Of a DNA stretch of 64,000 nt, positions 53,332-64,000 are shown in pieces (the stretch's first letter is position 1; each line of letters opens with the position of its first letter). This DNA comes from Agelaius tricolor (Eukaryota; Chordata; Aves; Passeriformes; Icteridae): positions 744,001-808,000 of the forward strand of contig JALJCS010000035.1 in assembly GCA_023055355.1 (NCBI GenBank). The letters are read 5' to 3'. A program made the position numbers and the translations under genes. Below the pieces are notes generated by a model, which was not told the origin of the DNA, made no database searches, and saw only the letters and a program-made list of their open reading frames with translations.

Positions 53332-55140
53332 GCTGGGAACGGCTGCTGGGAGCCCTGGCAGGGGTGACAGGAACGGGGTGTCACTGTGTCACTGTGTCAC
53401 TGTCACTGTGTCACTGCTGTGTCACTGTCACTGTGTCACTGTCACTGTGTCACTGTGTCACTGTCACTGTGTCACTGCTGTGTCACTGTCACTGTGTCAC
53501 TGTCACTGTGTCACTCTGTCACTGTGTCACTGTCACTGTGTCGCTGCTGGGAACGGCTGCTGGGAGCCCTGGGAGGAGTGACAGGAACGGGGTGTCACTG
53601 TGTCACTGTGTCACTGTCACTGTGTCATTGTCACTGTGTCACTGTGTCACTGTCACTGTGCCACTGTCACTGTCACTGCTGGGAACGGCTGCTGGGAGCC
53701 CTGGCAGGGGTGACAGGAACGGGGTGTCACCGTGTCACTGTCACTGTGTCACTGTCACTGTGTCACTGCTGTGTCACTGTCACTGTGTCACTGTCACTGT
53801 GTCACTGTGTCACTGTGTCACTGTCACTGTGTCACTGCTGGGAACGGCTGCTGGGAGCCCTGGCAGGGGTGACAGGAACGGGGTGTCACCGTGTCACTGT
53901 CACTGTGTCACTGTGTCACTGTCACTGTGCCACTGTCACTGTCACTGTGTCACTGTGTCACTGTGTCACTGTCACTGTGTCACTGTGTCACTGTCACTGT
54001 GCCACTGCTGTGTCACTGTCACTGTCACTGCTGGGAATGGCTGCTGGGAGCCCTGGGAGGAGTGACAGGAACGGGGTGTCACCGTGTCACTGTCACTGTG
54101 TCATTGTCACTGTGCCACTGCTGTGTCACTGTCACTGTGTCACTGTCACTGTCACTGTGTCACTGCTGTGTCACTGTCACTGTGTCACTGTGTCCCTGCT
54201 GTGTCACCGTGTCACTGCTGTGTCACTGTCACTTGCTGGGAAGGGCTGCTGGGAGCCCTGGCAGGGGTGACAGGGTGTCACTGTGTCACTGTGTCACTGT
54301 GTCCCTGCTGTGTCACCGTGTCACTGCTGTGTCACTGTCACTGTGCCACTGTCACTGTGTCACTGTCACTGTGTCACTGCTGTGTCACCGTGTCACTGTG
54401 TCACTGTGTCACTGTGTCACTGTGTCACTGCTGTGTCACTGTGTCACTGTCACTGTGCCACTGCTGGGAATGGTGTGCTGGGAGCCCTGGGAGGAGTGAC
54501 AGGAACAGGGTGTCACTGTGTCCCTGCTGTGTCACTGCTGTGTCACTGTGTCACCGTGTCACTGTTCTGGGAACAGCGTGCTGGGGACAGCTGGGAGGGG
54601 TGACAGGAACAGGGTGTCACTGCTGTGTCGCTGTGTCACTGTCACTGTGTCATAGCTCTGTGTCTCCATCCCAGTGGGGATTTCTGCCCAGCAGCCCCAG
54701 CAGAGCCCTGGCAGAGCCTGCAGAGAGCAGCATGGGCTGGAACCTTCTCTGTGTCACTGCTGTGTCACTGTGTCACTGTCACTGTGCCACTGCTCTGGGA
54801 ACAGCATGCTGGGGATACCTGGCAGGGGTAACAGGAGCAGGATGTCACTGCTGTGTCACTGTGTCACTGCCACATCATTGTGTCACTGTGTCCCTGCTGT
54901 CACTGTGTCACTGTCACTGTGTCACAGCCCTGCACCCCCAGCAGAGCCCTGGCAGAGCCTGCAGAGAGCAGCACGGGCTGGAACCTTCTCTGTGTCACTG
55001 TGTCACTGTGTCACTGCCATGTCATTGTGTCACTGCTGTGTCACTGCTGTGTCACTGCTGTCACTGTGTCGCTGTCACTGTGTCACTGTCACTGTGTCAC
55101 TGTGTCACTGTGTCACTGTCACTGTGTCACAGCCCTGCAC
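53332..55140. repeat. Complex CACTGTGTCACTGT satellite with recurring cassettes
   Basis: About 1.8 kb of 6- and 9-bp units (GTCACT, GTGTCACTG) arranged in blocks. A cassette containing GCTGCTGGGAGCCCTGGCAG and GTGACAGGAACGGGGTGTCA recurs about nine times at irregular 100-230-bp intervals (near 53332, 53547, 53676, 53837, 54029, 54235, 54466, 54567 and 54796). A second cassette with GCAGAGCCTGCAGAGAGCAG appears three times, in the right half and at its right edge, the last copy running into a CR1 end. The lack of stops keeps several + strand frames open for hundreds of codons. Confidence 0.95.
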
Positions 55141-55209
55141 CCCCAGCAGAGCCCTGGCAGAGCCTGCAGAGAGCAGCACGGGCTGGAACCTTCTCTGGTG
55201 CCTCTGGAG

Positions 55210-55345
55210 TTGTTGTGTCCCACCCCTGGCAGTGCCCAGGGCCAGGCTGGGCAGGGGACAGTGGGAGGTGTCCCTGCCATGGCACGGGTGGCACTGGATG
55301 GGCTTTAAGGTCCTTCCCAACCCAAACCACTCTAGGACTGTATAT
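55210..55345 (+). mobile_element. CR1 LINE 3' end
   Basis: A sense-orientation CR1 terminus: GTGGGAGGTGTCCCTGCCAT, then a short GGCACTGGATGGGC part and CTTTAAGGTCCTTCCCAACC followed by CAAACCACTCTAGGACTGTA. This matches the well-known avian CR1 3' end, with a degenerate terminal octamer. It abuts the complex satellite on its left. Confidence 0.9.
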
Positions 55346-56344
55346 TCTGCATCACATTTTCCTTTCGGAGAACATTTCCCCTTTTCAGCTCCTTAAGGTT
55401 ATTCCCAGATATGTGTGGGGGCTGACAGAAAAGAAAGATAAATATATAAAATTAAGGGGAAAAAAATATCTGTGTAAGGACTGGAGCCTGTATCAAACAA
55501 ACAACCAGCATAAAAATACTTGGGAGCCATTAGCTGCCTGATTTACTAATTTCTTTTTTTATTGCTGGAGTCTAATCCTGCAGTAAAATCCACAGAGCTT
55601 TTCCCCTCACACTTGCAGGGGGAGAAGAAACCCCCCCAGCAGGGAGGCACAGAAATCTCCCTGGACCATTTGTCTGAGCGCTGCTCTGCCCAAAGCCAGG
55701 ATGCTCCAGATGCTTTTGAAATAGCTCTGTTTTGATAGAATTACCAGCACTGTCCCTTATTAATCATGTTGCCACTACAGGTCCCTCTGGAGTGTTTGCT
55801 TAGCCCAGACTTTTCCAAACTCTTCCAGTTTCCTCTCCATTTATTAAAAGATGACCACGGTTAAAGCAAACCCCTGCTACTACAGAACAGAAGGGAAAAT
55901 AAGGGGAGAGAGAGGGAAAAATCACCTTTAACCATGGCTTTTCCTCTATTCCCAGAAGAACCTCCCCAAAGCACTGGTCTCAGTCTTTGTCTCCCTGGCT
56001 GTTTAGGGCAGCATTAGGATTCAAGGAGCACTTCCCTGGATGGCACTGTTTGAGCTGGGATCATTGGGAGAAATTTGGTGCTGGCACAAGCCCTCAGTGC
56101 CCGCAGTCCCTGAGCTCCTGAGTGCTGCAGAGCCAGGCTGGAGTGCTCTGCTGGCTGGGAACAGAGCCCTGGCACCCTGCAGGACTGGACCTGCTGAGGG
56201 CAGGGCCTCCAAACACTCCCCATTCACCAAGGGAACCCACCATGAAGGCAGGGACAGCCCCTGGGCTGGCACAGAAAGGGGAAGCTTAACCCAGCACAGC
56301 CCCCACAGTGCCCAGCACGGGAGTGGGGAGTGAGGGCAAAACTG

Positions 56345-56690
56345 CTGGCATGGAGGGCACTGATGGGCACTGCTGAGGATGGAGGGCACTGATGGCATGG
56401 AGGGCACTGCTGGGATGGAGGGCACTGCTGGGCATGGAGGGCATTGCTGGGCACTGATGGCATGGAGGGCACTGCTGGGCACTGCTGGGCATGGAGGGCA
56501 CTGCTGGGATGGAGGGCACTTCTGGGATGGAGGGCACTGCTGGGATGGAGGGCACTGCTGGGCATGGAGGGCATTGCTGGGCATTGATGGCATGGAGGGC
56601 ACTGCTGGGCACTGCTGGGCACTGCTGGGATGGAGGGCACTGCTAGGCATGGAGGGCACTGCTGGGATGGAGGGCACTTCTGGGGTCCCT
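56345..56690. repeat. 17-bp GGAGGGCACTGCTGGGA array
   Basis: About 18-20 units of ATGGAGGGCACTGCTGGG and related forms (GCACTGATGGC, GCATTGCTGGGC), period 16-18 bp. A block of several units is itself duplicated (56391-56520 resembles 56525-56660). Confidence 0.93.
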
Positions 56691-56848
56691 GGGCAATTCC
56701 TGCTGGAACCCTGCCCTTCCTGGGGTCCCTGGCAATCCCTGGAGCCCTGCCCTTCCCCAGGGCCCTGCTCTGGGGCTGGCAGCACCATGGATGTGGAACT
56801 GGCCTGAGCTGACCTCCAGCCCCTGCTCCCATGGAGGCTCCGTGTGTG

Positions 56849-56990
56849 CCATGGATCAGCCACGGCTGCAGGAGGGTTCTGCTCCTGCCAGTGCCCATTT
56901 CCTACCCCAAATCTGGAGGATGCCATGGATCAGCCACAGCTGCAGGAGGGTTCTGCTCCTGCCAGTGCCCATTTCCTACCCCAGAGCTGA
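56849..56990. repeat. Tandem duplication, ~74-bp period
   Basis: A segment containing CATGGATCAGCCACGGCTGC, then AGGAGGGTTCTGCTCCTGCC and CATTTCCTACCCCA, occurs at 56849 and again at 56923 with one or two differences. Confidence 0.93.
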
Positions 56991-57389
56991 GGATGGGCTC
57001 CAAAGGAAAGGATCTGCAGTGCACACAAAATGCTGCCTAGGAAAGCTTCCCACGTGGGCTCTGATTGGGAAGATCCCCATTTATCCCCCAGATTTCACAT
57101 TGTTTTGAGGACTCTGCTGTCTGCAAAGCATTAACTCCAACCAAGTGATACAATTCTGCTAAAATTACACTCCTAAGCCAGCTATGTCTATCTGAGTCAC
57201 AGAACAAATATGCCTATGCAATTTCAATAAAACCTGCACAGTTTCTCCAGTGTTCAGCCTCTCTTCCTGCCTCTGCTCCCACCAAGGCAGCACAGGCTGA
57301 CCACGTATCACAGAGCCCATCTCCCAGCAGGAATTCCACTCACAGGGTTTGGCTTTAGGAGGAGGCAAATTAAAAACAGAGTTGAAGGG

Positions 57390-57800
57390 ATGCTTACCCT
57401 TTTATTTTTAGCACAATCAAGGTCTGGTGGGAGGGAATCCTAATAAAATTTAAAAGGGAGCACTTCTAATGGAGCATCCTTAATTTTATAATGAAGAAGT
57501 GGATGCAGTGGTTCGTTTCTGCTTACTAGCAGCTTTTTAATTTGTTATTTTGATATTGTTCACTGTGGTTTTCATGGCTTTGAGGGGAGGTTTTTAGCAG
57601 GACCAGCTGCCAAGAACATCTCCCAGTTAGCTGCTTTGGTCATCAGTCAGTAGCTGCCATTAACACAGCAGTTTCTACCTGCAAATCCAATAATTCCAGA
57701 GCTACCAAACATCATTTTCCCTCGAGATTAGTTTTGGTGGAGAAAAACACCCTTTGGAAGGCAAACCAATTTTTTTTTATTTTATTTTAAGTATTTTAGC
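57390..57800. other. Candidate conserved noncoding element in STX8 intron
   Basis: About 400 bp of unique AT-rich sequence (CCTTTTATTTTTAGCAC, CCTAATAAAATTTAAAAG, CCTTAATTTTATAATG, TTTTTAATTTGTTATTTTG). It contrasts with the repeat-laden DNA around it and has no coding frame. Confidence 0.25.
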
Positions 57801-58324
57801 TATCAAAACACATGGTGCAGCCCGGACTGGAGCTGCCCATAGCAGCTCTGCTCCTCAGCCAGCATGGCAGTGAACATGGGAAAGCTGCAGCTCCAGCTGC
57901 TCCAATTAACTCCCAGCACCTTCCCCGGAGCCCAGACAATCCCGGGCTGCTTGTCATGCAAACAACCCGGGAGCTGCATTCTCCAGAGCAGCGCAAGTGA
58001 CTGAGTTAAGGAGATTACTGGGGAAGGAGCCACACTCAGCAGCTTTATGAGACGATTAGACCCTGGGAAATTCACACCCCAAATCCCCGGGCCCTGACAG
58101 AGCACATTGATCCCCAGCTCCAGGATCCTCCTCAGTCAGGAACCGCCCTGGCAGCATCAAACATTCCCTTCCCAGTGAGCCTCCACCAGCTCTTCCCCCA
58201 GCCAGCCTCAGAGGGAGATTCTGCTAAAGATTGTACGAGGGGAGAGGCTGCAGCAGCTCATGTTCAACAGCTGCTCAGAAAGAGCTGCCCTCTGTCACCA
58301 GTGGGCTTGGAGCAAGGCTGGGAG

Positions 58325-58725
58325 CAGCAGCGACACCCAGAGCAGTGCCCAGAGTCCCCCTGGCACCTGGGACCAGCAGTGACACCCAGAGCAGTGCCCA
58401 GAGCCCCCCTGGCACCAGCAGTGACACCCAGAGCAGTGCCCAGAGTCCCCCTGGCACCTGGGACCAGCAGTGACACCCAGAGCAGTGCCCAGAGCCCCCC
58501 TGGCACCAGCAGTGACACCCAGAGCAGTGCCCAGAGCCCCCCTGGCACCAGCAGTGACACCCAGAGCAGTGCCCAGAGCAGTGCCCAGAGCAGTGCCCAG
58601 AGTCCCCCTAGCACCAGCAGTGACACCCAGAGCAGTGCCCAGAGCCCCCCTGGCACCTGGGACAGCAATGACACCCAGAGCAGTGCCCAGAGTCCCCTGG
58701 CACCAGCAATGACACCCAGAGCAGT
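58325..58725. repeat. 42/49-bp minisatellite, about 9 copies
   Basis: Units carry AGCAGTGACACCCAGAGCAG then TGCCCAGAGCCCCCCTGGCAC; some have an additional CTGGGAC, giving 49 instead of 42 bp. One place repeats AGAGCAGTGCCC three times. Confidence 0.94.
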
Positions 58726-58734
58726 GCCTGGCAC

Positions 58735-59272
58735 AGAGCTGGCACAGGCACTGAGGGTGGCATTCCCTGCTGGCAGAGCTGGCACAGGGAATCAGGGTGG
58801 CATTCCCTGCTGGCACAGCTGGCACAGGCACTGAGGGTGGCATTCCCTGTTGGCACAGAGCTGGCACAGGGAATCAGGGTGGCATTCCCTGTTGGCAGAG
58901 CTGGCACAGGCAATCAGGGTGGCATTCCCTGCCTGCAGAGCTGGCACAGGCACTGAGGGTGGCATTCCCTGCCTGCAGAGCTGGCACAGGGAATCAGGGT
59001 GGCATTCCCTGCAGGCAGAGCTGGCACAGGCACTGAGGGTGGCATTCCCTGCTGGCACAGCTGGCACAGGCACTGAGGGTGGCATTCCCTGCAGGCAGAG
59101 CTGGCACAGGCACTGAGGGTGGCATTCCCTGCCTGCAGAGCTGGCACAGGCAATCAGGGTGGCATTCCCTGCTGGCAGAGCTGGCACAGGCACTGAGGGT
59201 GGCATTCCCTGCCTGCAGAGCTGGCACAGGCAATCAGGGTGGCATTCCCTGCCTGCAGAGCTGGCAGCAATC
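58735..59272. repeat. 40-bp minisatellite, 13 copies
   Basis: Units carry AGCTGGCACAGGCACTGAGG then GTGGCATTCCCTGCTGGCAG, 40 bp. Alternatives GGAATCAGGG / GCACTGAGGG / GCAATCAGGG and CTGCCTGCAG / CTGCTGGCAG are shuffled between copies. It directly follows the 42/49-bp array. TGGCA/TGCCA half-sites recur several times per unit. Confidence 0.95.
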
Positions 59273-59778
59273 CTGACTTTTTGCCAACTCATGGCACCAT
59301 GAGGAGTGACAGGTTCTGGGAGAGGCTGTTCCAGACAGGGCTTGGTGACACTTCAGGGAACAAAGGACTCCAAGGTTAACAGGATTATTGTTACTCAGCA
59401 CTATTATTGCACAGCACTATTATTGCACAGCACTATTCAGCAGCCCCCATGATCTGAAGCTTTACAAACCCCCCTTTTCTGGATCTATAGAAAGGAAAGG
59501 TGTAACCCCCTCACACTAGAGGAGGTGAGCGTGCCAGGAGCTCTCCCTCCTACCTGGGGTATTTTTATCAGAGATGGCTTTAAAAATACTTCTCAAAGAA
59601 AGTCTCTTATGCAAGAAGTTAGCTCAGGACTGCTGAGGTGCAGCCTAGCTCCACCAACAGAGACTCCTCCAGCAGGGATGGCCTCACCCTGGTACCAAAG
59701 GGACAAAGGGCACAAAGTCCCCTGTGGGCAGCCTGACAGAGGGGCTCATCTGCATGGTGGGACAGCTCTGGAAGGAAA

Positions 59779-60175
59779 GCACAAGGCTGGGAGAGCTGAG
59801 GTTATTCAGCCTGGAGAAGGCTCCAGGGAGAGCTCAGAGCTCCTCCCAGGGCCCCCAGGACAAGGCCTGGAGGGACAGGACACAGGGAATGGCCTGAAGG
59901 AGGGTAGGGTTAGCTGGGAAATTAGGAACAAATTGTCCCTGGCAGGGTGGGCAGGCCTGGCACAGGTGCCCAGAGCAGCCCCTGCATCCCTGGCAGTGCC
60001 CAAGGCCAGGCTGGACACTGGGGCTGGGAGCACCTGGGAGAGGGGAAGGTGACCCTGGGACAGGGGAAGGTGTCCCTGGGAGAGGGGAAGGTGTCCCTGC
60101 CATGGCAGGGGTGGCACTGGAAGAGCTTTAAGGTCCCCTTTCCAACCCAAACCCTTCTGTGGTTCTCTGAACACA
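59779..60175 (+). mobile_element. CR1 LINE 3' region with internal tandem expansion
   Basis: About 400 bp in sense orientation match the avian CR1 3' region in order: GTTATTCAGCCTGGAGAAGG, GGAGGGACAGGACACAGGGA, CCTGGCACAGGTGCCCAGAG, AAGGTGTCCCTGCCATGGCA and CTTTAAGGTCCCCTTTCCAA, ending CCCTTCTGTGGTTCTCTG. Near 60032-60098 the GGGGAAGGTGTCCCTGGGA part is present three times, a small tandem expansion inside the element. Confidence 0.93.
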
Positions 60176-60810
60176 CATTTCCTGCCTGCCTGGTCCCCAT
60201 GTCTTTGTTGATTAATGCTGAGTGAAGGCATGAAAAGGAGATGGGGTCCCCCCACCTGGGGCTCTCAGGAGCCAGCCCAAGCACAGGCAGGCACTGAGCA
60301 GGGCCCAGCCAAAGCCAGGCTCAGCTCAAGCTGGGCTCTGTGTGCTGGTGCCAAACCAAGCAGGAAGCAGACTGGAACCTGTCTGCTGCCAATCCCCCTC
60401 AGTCACATCCCATAAAACCCCTGAGTGCCCCCTACAGCCACCACTCCCTCCTGGCAGCTGCCACCTCAACCTGCAGGCGATTCAACACCCACATCCTCCC
60501 CAGCTCCCTCTCCTTTCCCTGCACTTTCAGCCTCTCCAGCCCCTTTCCTTCCTCTGCACTTCCAGGCTGTCTCTGGGACAGGAGGGAGGGAGCAAAGGGG
60601 CTGCTTGTGTGTCAGGAGCCCTTGCAGGGGCTGTGCTTCACTGCACCCTGCTCCAAAGCAGGAGAGTGTCTGGAGAGCTCCTTAGGAGTTTTTGACTCAT
60701 TAACATTTCCACCAGGGATCAAAGAATAGATTAAAAATATCTAAGTACAATTCCTGCTATGGAAAAGGAATATAGAAAAAACCTGCCCAGATGCCTTTCC
60801 CTGAACCCTG

Positions 60811-61632
60811 GCATCCCCATCCCATCCCATCCCCATCCCCATCCCCATCCCCATCCCCATCCCATCCCATCCCATCCCATCCCATCCCCATCCCATCCCA
60901 TCCCCATCCCATCCCATCCCATCCCCTTCCCCATCCCATCCCCATCCCCTTCCCCATCCCATCCCCATCCCCATCCCATCCCATCCCCATCCCCATCCCC
61001 TTCCCCATTCCATCCCCATCCCATCCCCATCCCCATCCCCATCCTATCCCCATCCCATCCCATCCCCATCCCCATCCCATCCCCATCCCATCCCATCCCC
61101 ATCCCATCCCCATTCCCATTCCCATTCCCATCCCCATCCCCATCCCCATCCCCATCCCATCCCCATCCCATCCCATCCCCATCCCCATCCTCCCATCCCA
61201 TCCCATCCCCATCCCCATGCCATCCCCCATCCCCATCCCCATCCCCATCCCATCCCATCCCCATCCCATCCCCATCCCCATCCCATCCCCATCCCCATCC
61301 CATCCCTATCCCATCCCATCCCTATCCCATCCCATCCCCATCCCATCCCCATCCCCATCCCATCCCTATCCCATCCCATCCCATTCCCATCCCATCCCCA
61401 TCCCCATCCCCATCCCCATCCCATCCTCATCCCCATCCCCATCCCCATCCCATCCCATCCCCATCCCCATCCCCATCCCATCCCCTTCCCCATCCCCATC
61501 CCCATGCCATCCCCATCCCCATCCCATCCCCATCCCCATCCCATCCCATCCCCATCCCCATCCCCATCCCATCCCCTTCCCCATCCCCATCCCATCCCAT
61601 CCCATCCCCATCCCCTTCCCCATTCCCATCCC
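60811..61632. repeat. CCCATC / CCCCATC array, ~820 bp, G-quadruplex-capable
   Basis: Roughly 140 units of CCATCC or CCCATC (5-6 bp) with a few CCCTTCC, CCCATTC and CCTATCC interruptions. The minus strand reads GGGATGGGGATGGGG and so on, that is, G-runs of three or four separated by two bases for about 0.8 kb. The unit lengths are mixed, yet both strands lack stops, so frames over 300 codons remain open. Confidence 0.97.
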
Positions 61633-63454
61633 TGCCAGCCTCATTAGGGATGCCCAGCAACACCCTGCAGACAAAGCCCGGGCAAACAAAGTGTGGGGAG
61701 AAGGGGGAAGGGGGGAGAAGGGGATTTTTTCCCTTTTTCTGCAAAGAAAGGAGTGTGGAGGAATTCCTCATTCACTGATCTGGAGAATGCATTAATATCC
61801 CAAGTGTTGGCACAGCCCCCCGTGCTCGGGGGACCAACAATGACTCCGAGTCTGGGATCTTCAAATAAACCCCCCCTGCTGTCATGGCCACCAGGAAAGA
61901 GAATAACAGCAATATTAGCTGACCTTCATCTTGTTGTTTCCCCAGACCTGACTGCTAGACCTCTGTTTGCCTGTTACTAGGATTTCTTGGCTGAAAAATG
62001 TGAGCATTTCCTAGACGATAAAGAGGCAGTTTATTAGGTAAATAAACCAGGCCCTAAGCAGCCTCTGCTGCCTGATAATGAGGAGGGAAGGAAAGGCCCA
62101 GACCTCCCTGCACCACCTAAAACAACCCCAATCAGGGCTCTCTGGCTACCACCACACGCAGATTTTTCAACAGACAGTTAATGAACAAGAGAAGGTCACT
62201 CCAGCCCAGCCAACTTGTGCTCAAAACCATTTGCTGAGAACACTATAGGCCATAAAAATCCCAGCAGGCACTGTCTGTATCCTATAAAACTGTCCCTCCG
62301 TGGAAGCAGATAGCAGTTTAAAATAAGAGTGTATTCTTTCAGGCTCCTGACAAAAGAAAGATGTTTACAGAGGAGGGCTGGGAAGGAGAGGCTGGGGACA
62401 CCCTGCACCATGCCCTGCCTCCCTCAGCCCCAGGAGCCACAGTGACAATCATCATTCATTATCAGGCACACAACGACCCCGGGGTGAGGTGCAAGCCCAC
62501 AGCACCTCCCTCAAAAAGCTGCTGCAAACTGGAGCCAAGTTTCCCAAGTTTTCCCCATGCACCTCGCAGATAAATGCAATAACCAGGTGGATTCAGAAAG
62601 CATGGCTTGCAAAATGAGGCTTCCACTGAAGCAGAGCCAGTGGCACTGCTTTCCTTGCCAAAAGAGCAATGTTCTGGTGCAGGATTTTTGAATGTTTAGG
62701 AGACAAGTATTACACAGGAGCTACTGAGTGTCACAGCCCATCTGTGGTACAACACAGCCTCAGTGCAGCCATGCCCCACAGCCACAGAGCCCAGAACCCC
62801 CCAGAATGTCACAGCAAGGCCACTGGCACAGGCTGAGCATCCTGCAGCAGAAGTTTCTGAAGCAGCCAGGCTGCACATTCAGCCCAGATCTGGTTCCTGC
62901 CACCAGCACCCGGCTGGGCTCACAAAGAGCTGTGACATTCCAAGGTCACTGCAAACAGCAGCTCCAGGATGGCACAGCAGCTCCAGTGCGAGCCCTGTCA
63001 CCCTGTGTGACATCCAGCCCCCATCCCCTCCGTGTGACACTGAGCAAGGGGCGCAGAGCCCGCCTGGAGCCTGTGACAGTGACAGGGACATGGAAGGGAT
63101 CTTCCCCAGGGCTGCACAAAAATTTCGATTTTCACCTCAAGTCAGGACATTTCCTAAAGCAACAGCAGAGCTGACCAATCCCCCACAAGGGCAGGGCTTT
63201 CCTACTGCTCTCCCCATGAGGACACTGCTCCTCCAGCCACTGGCACGATGGCAGGAGTCCCACTGCACTTCTGCAAAACAAGAAGCATTTGAGATCCCAG
63301 CCCCTGCTGATTTATATCCCTGGGTTCTGCTGGGATCAGCATCCTCCACACATCTCAGAAAGCCCTGAAGAGACAACACAACCACTTGTCCCTAGCAGCC
63401 TCATTTCCCCCTGACCACATCCTCCGTGCATTGTTGTGGCCCTGCAGTGCCCGG

Positions 63455-63622
63455 GGCTGGCCAAGCACAGAATTCCAGATGCTGCCCCTCTCCCTGCCCT
63501 GGCCTTGGCAAGCACAGAATTCCAGATGCTGCCCCTCTCCCTGCCCTGGCCTTGGCAAGCACAGAATTCCAGATGCTGCCCCTCTCCCTGCCCTGGGCAA
63601 ACACAAAATTCCAGATGCTGGA
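63455..63622. repeat. 47-bp tandem repeat, 3-4 copies
   Basis: Units carry AAGCACAGAATTCCAGATGC then TGCCCCTCTCCCTGCCCTGG plus CCTTGGC, 47 bp. The last copy is diverged (ACAAAATTCC) and truncated. Confidence 0.93.
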
Positions 63623-64000
63623 ATGCCCTGCCTGGGCACTGTGTGCTCAGCACAGCTCTGGCTCGGGGGATCCAGGGTAACACCCTCAAGGGAGGCTGCA
63701 AAAGGCTCAGCATTCAGGAGCCAAAGATGAAGGCAGAATTTCAGTCTGCAGGAATCACTACAAGCCTTTAACCCAGATGATTTCCCCCCTAATTTGGGTT
63801 TGAACATGGCACGAAATCCCCGAGCCTGAGCACCGTTGGATTTCAGCTCCAGATCAGGGAGAGCAATTATTTTGTCATTGAGCATATTAGGAAAGAAAAG
63901 GCAGAAGGAGGCAAGTTTGAGCCTCTTTGGTAATGTACAAATTAACACATTTCATCACTGTTTTCAGAAATATAAATTAATGATTTAATTCTGCAACACG

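Larger units (their letters stand above)
43538..64000 (-). other. STX8: STX8 last intron (inferred), repeat-rich
   Basis: From the acceptor of the STX8 terminal exon to the window edge, 20.5 kb, no convincing exon was found on either strand. I looked on the minus strand for the expected preceding residues (the end of the SNARE motif and DRKS-type sequence) and saw none. Human STX8 introns are very long, so a 20-kb intron is plausible. The stretch contains three CR1 fragments and eight tandem arrays, listed separately. AT-richer unique blocks (46845-47070, 47880-48120, 51100-51450, 57390-57800, 61780-62060) may include regulatory DNA. Confidence 0.7.

Noticed and set aside
53364..55541. Plus-strand frames up to 485 codons with CHCVTVSL-type repeats
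   Set aside because: They follow the GTCACT/GTGTCACTG satellite; three frames give similar low-complexity peptides, and there is no family match.
60731..61795. Pro/Ser/Ile- and Gly/Met/Asp-rich frames over 300 codons on the plus strand and 190 on the minus strand
   Set aside because: Direct translation of the CCCATC array; open in several frames at once, therefore not evidence of coding.
43538..64000. Search for the preceding STX8 exons on the minus strand
   Set aside because: No segment resembling the end of the SNARE motif or the region before the membrane anchor was recognised by eye; a splice-aware protein alignment could still find a diverged or short exon.

Overview
This is vertebrate, almost certainly avian, genomic DNA. 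It holds the 3' half of the axon-guidance gene netrin-1 (NTN1, + strand) and the last coding exon of syntaxin-8 (STX8, - strand), arranged tail to tail. The avian call rests on bird-specific sequence: three CR1 LINE 3' ends in the classic avian form, very GC-rich third codon positions, and protein segments close to chicken netrin-1. The many GC-rich minisatellites suggest a microchromosome, perhaps of a songbird; that last step is inference. NTN1 and STX8 are also convergent neighbours on human 17p13.1, so the synteny is ancestral.

NTN1 (1 to about 38995, +). Five coding exons match human exons 3-7 and join in phase with GT/AG borders: 2824-3012 (laminin-EGF 2), 16752-16901 (laminin-EGF 3), 18958-19011 (linker), 28225-28299 (start of the NTR/C345C module) and 34875-35203 (rest of the NTR module and stop). 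Counted back from the stop, they cover residues about 340-604 of a 604-residue protein, the human length. Signal peptide, laminin-N domain and laminin-EGF 1 lie upstream of the window. An inferred 3' UTR of about 3.8 kb ends at an AATAAA at 38972.

STX8 (about 41.8 kb, or 40.1 kb, to 64000, -). Only the terminal coding exon (43537 down to 43470) was found. It encodes the C-terminal transmembrane anchor ending in WPTG. Everything to its right appears to be STX8 intron, and no earlier exon was recognised.

The rest is introns, UTR and a short intergenic stretch, with about two dozen tandem arrays (unit lengths 6-57 bp, several with higher-order structure), three CR1 fragments, and several AT-richer blocks that look like candidate conserved noncoding elements. 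Long apparent reading frames over the arrays come from repeat units that lack stop codons, many with lengths divisible by three; they are not treated as genes. No new multi-gene system was found. The most unusual material is the arrays in transcribed or splice-relevant places: two in the NTN1 3' UTR, splice-site-like repeats just after an NTN1 donor, a roughly 0.8 kb G-quadruplex-capable array, and a 30-bp array with a roughly 300-bp higher-order period.
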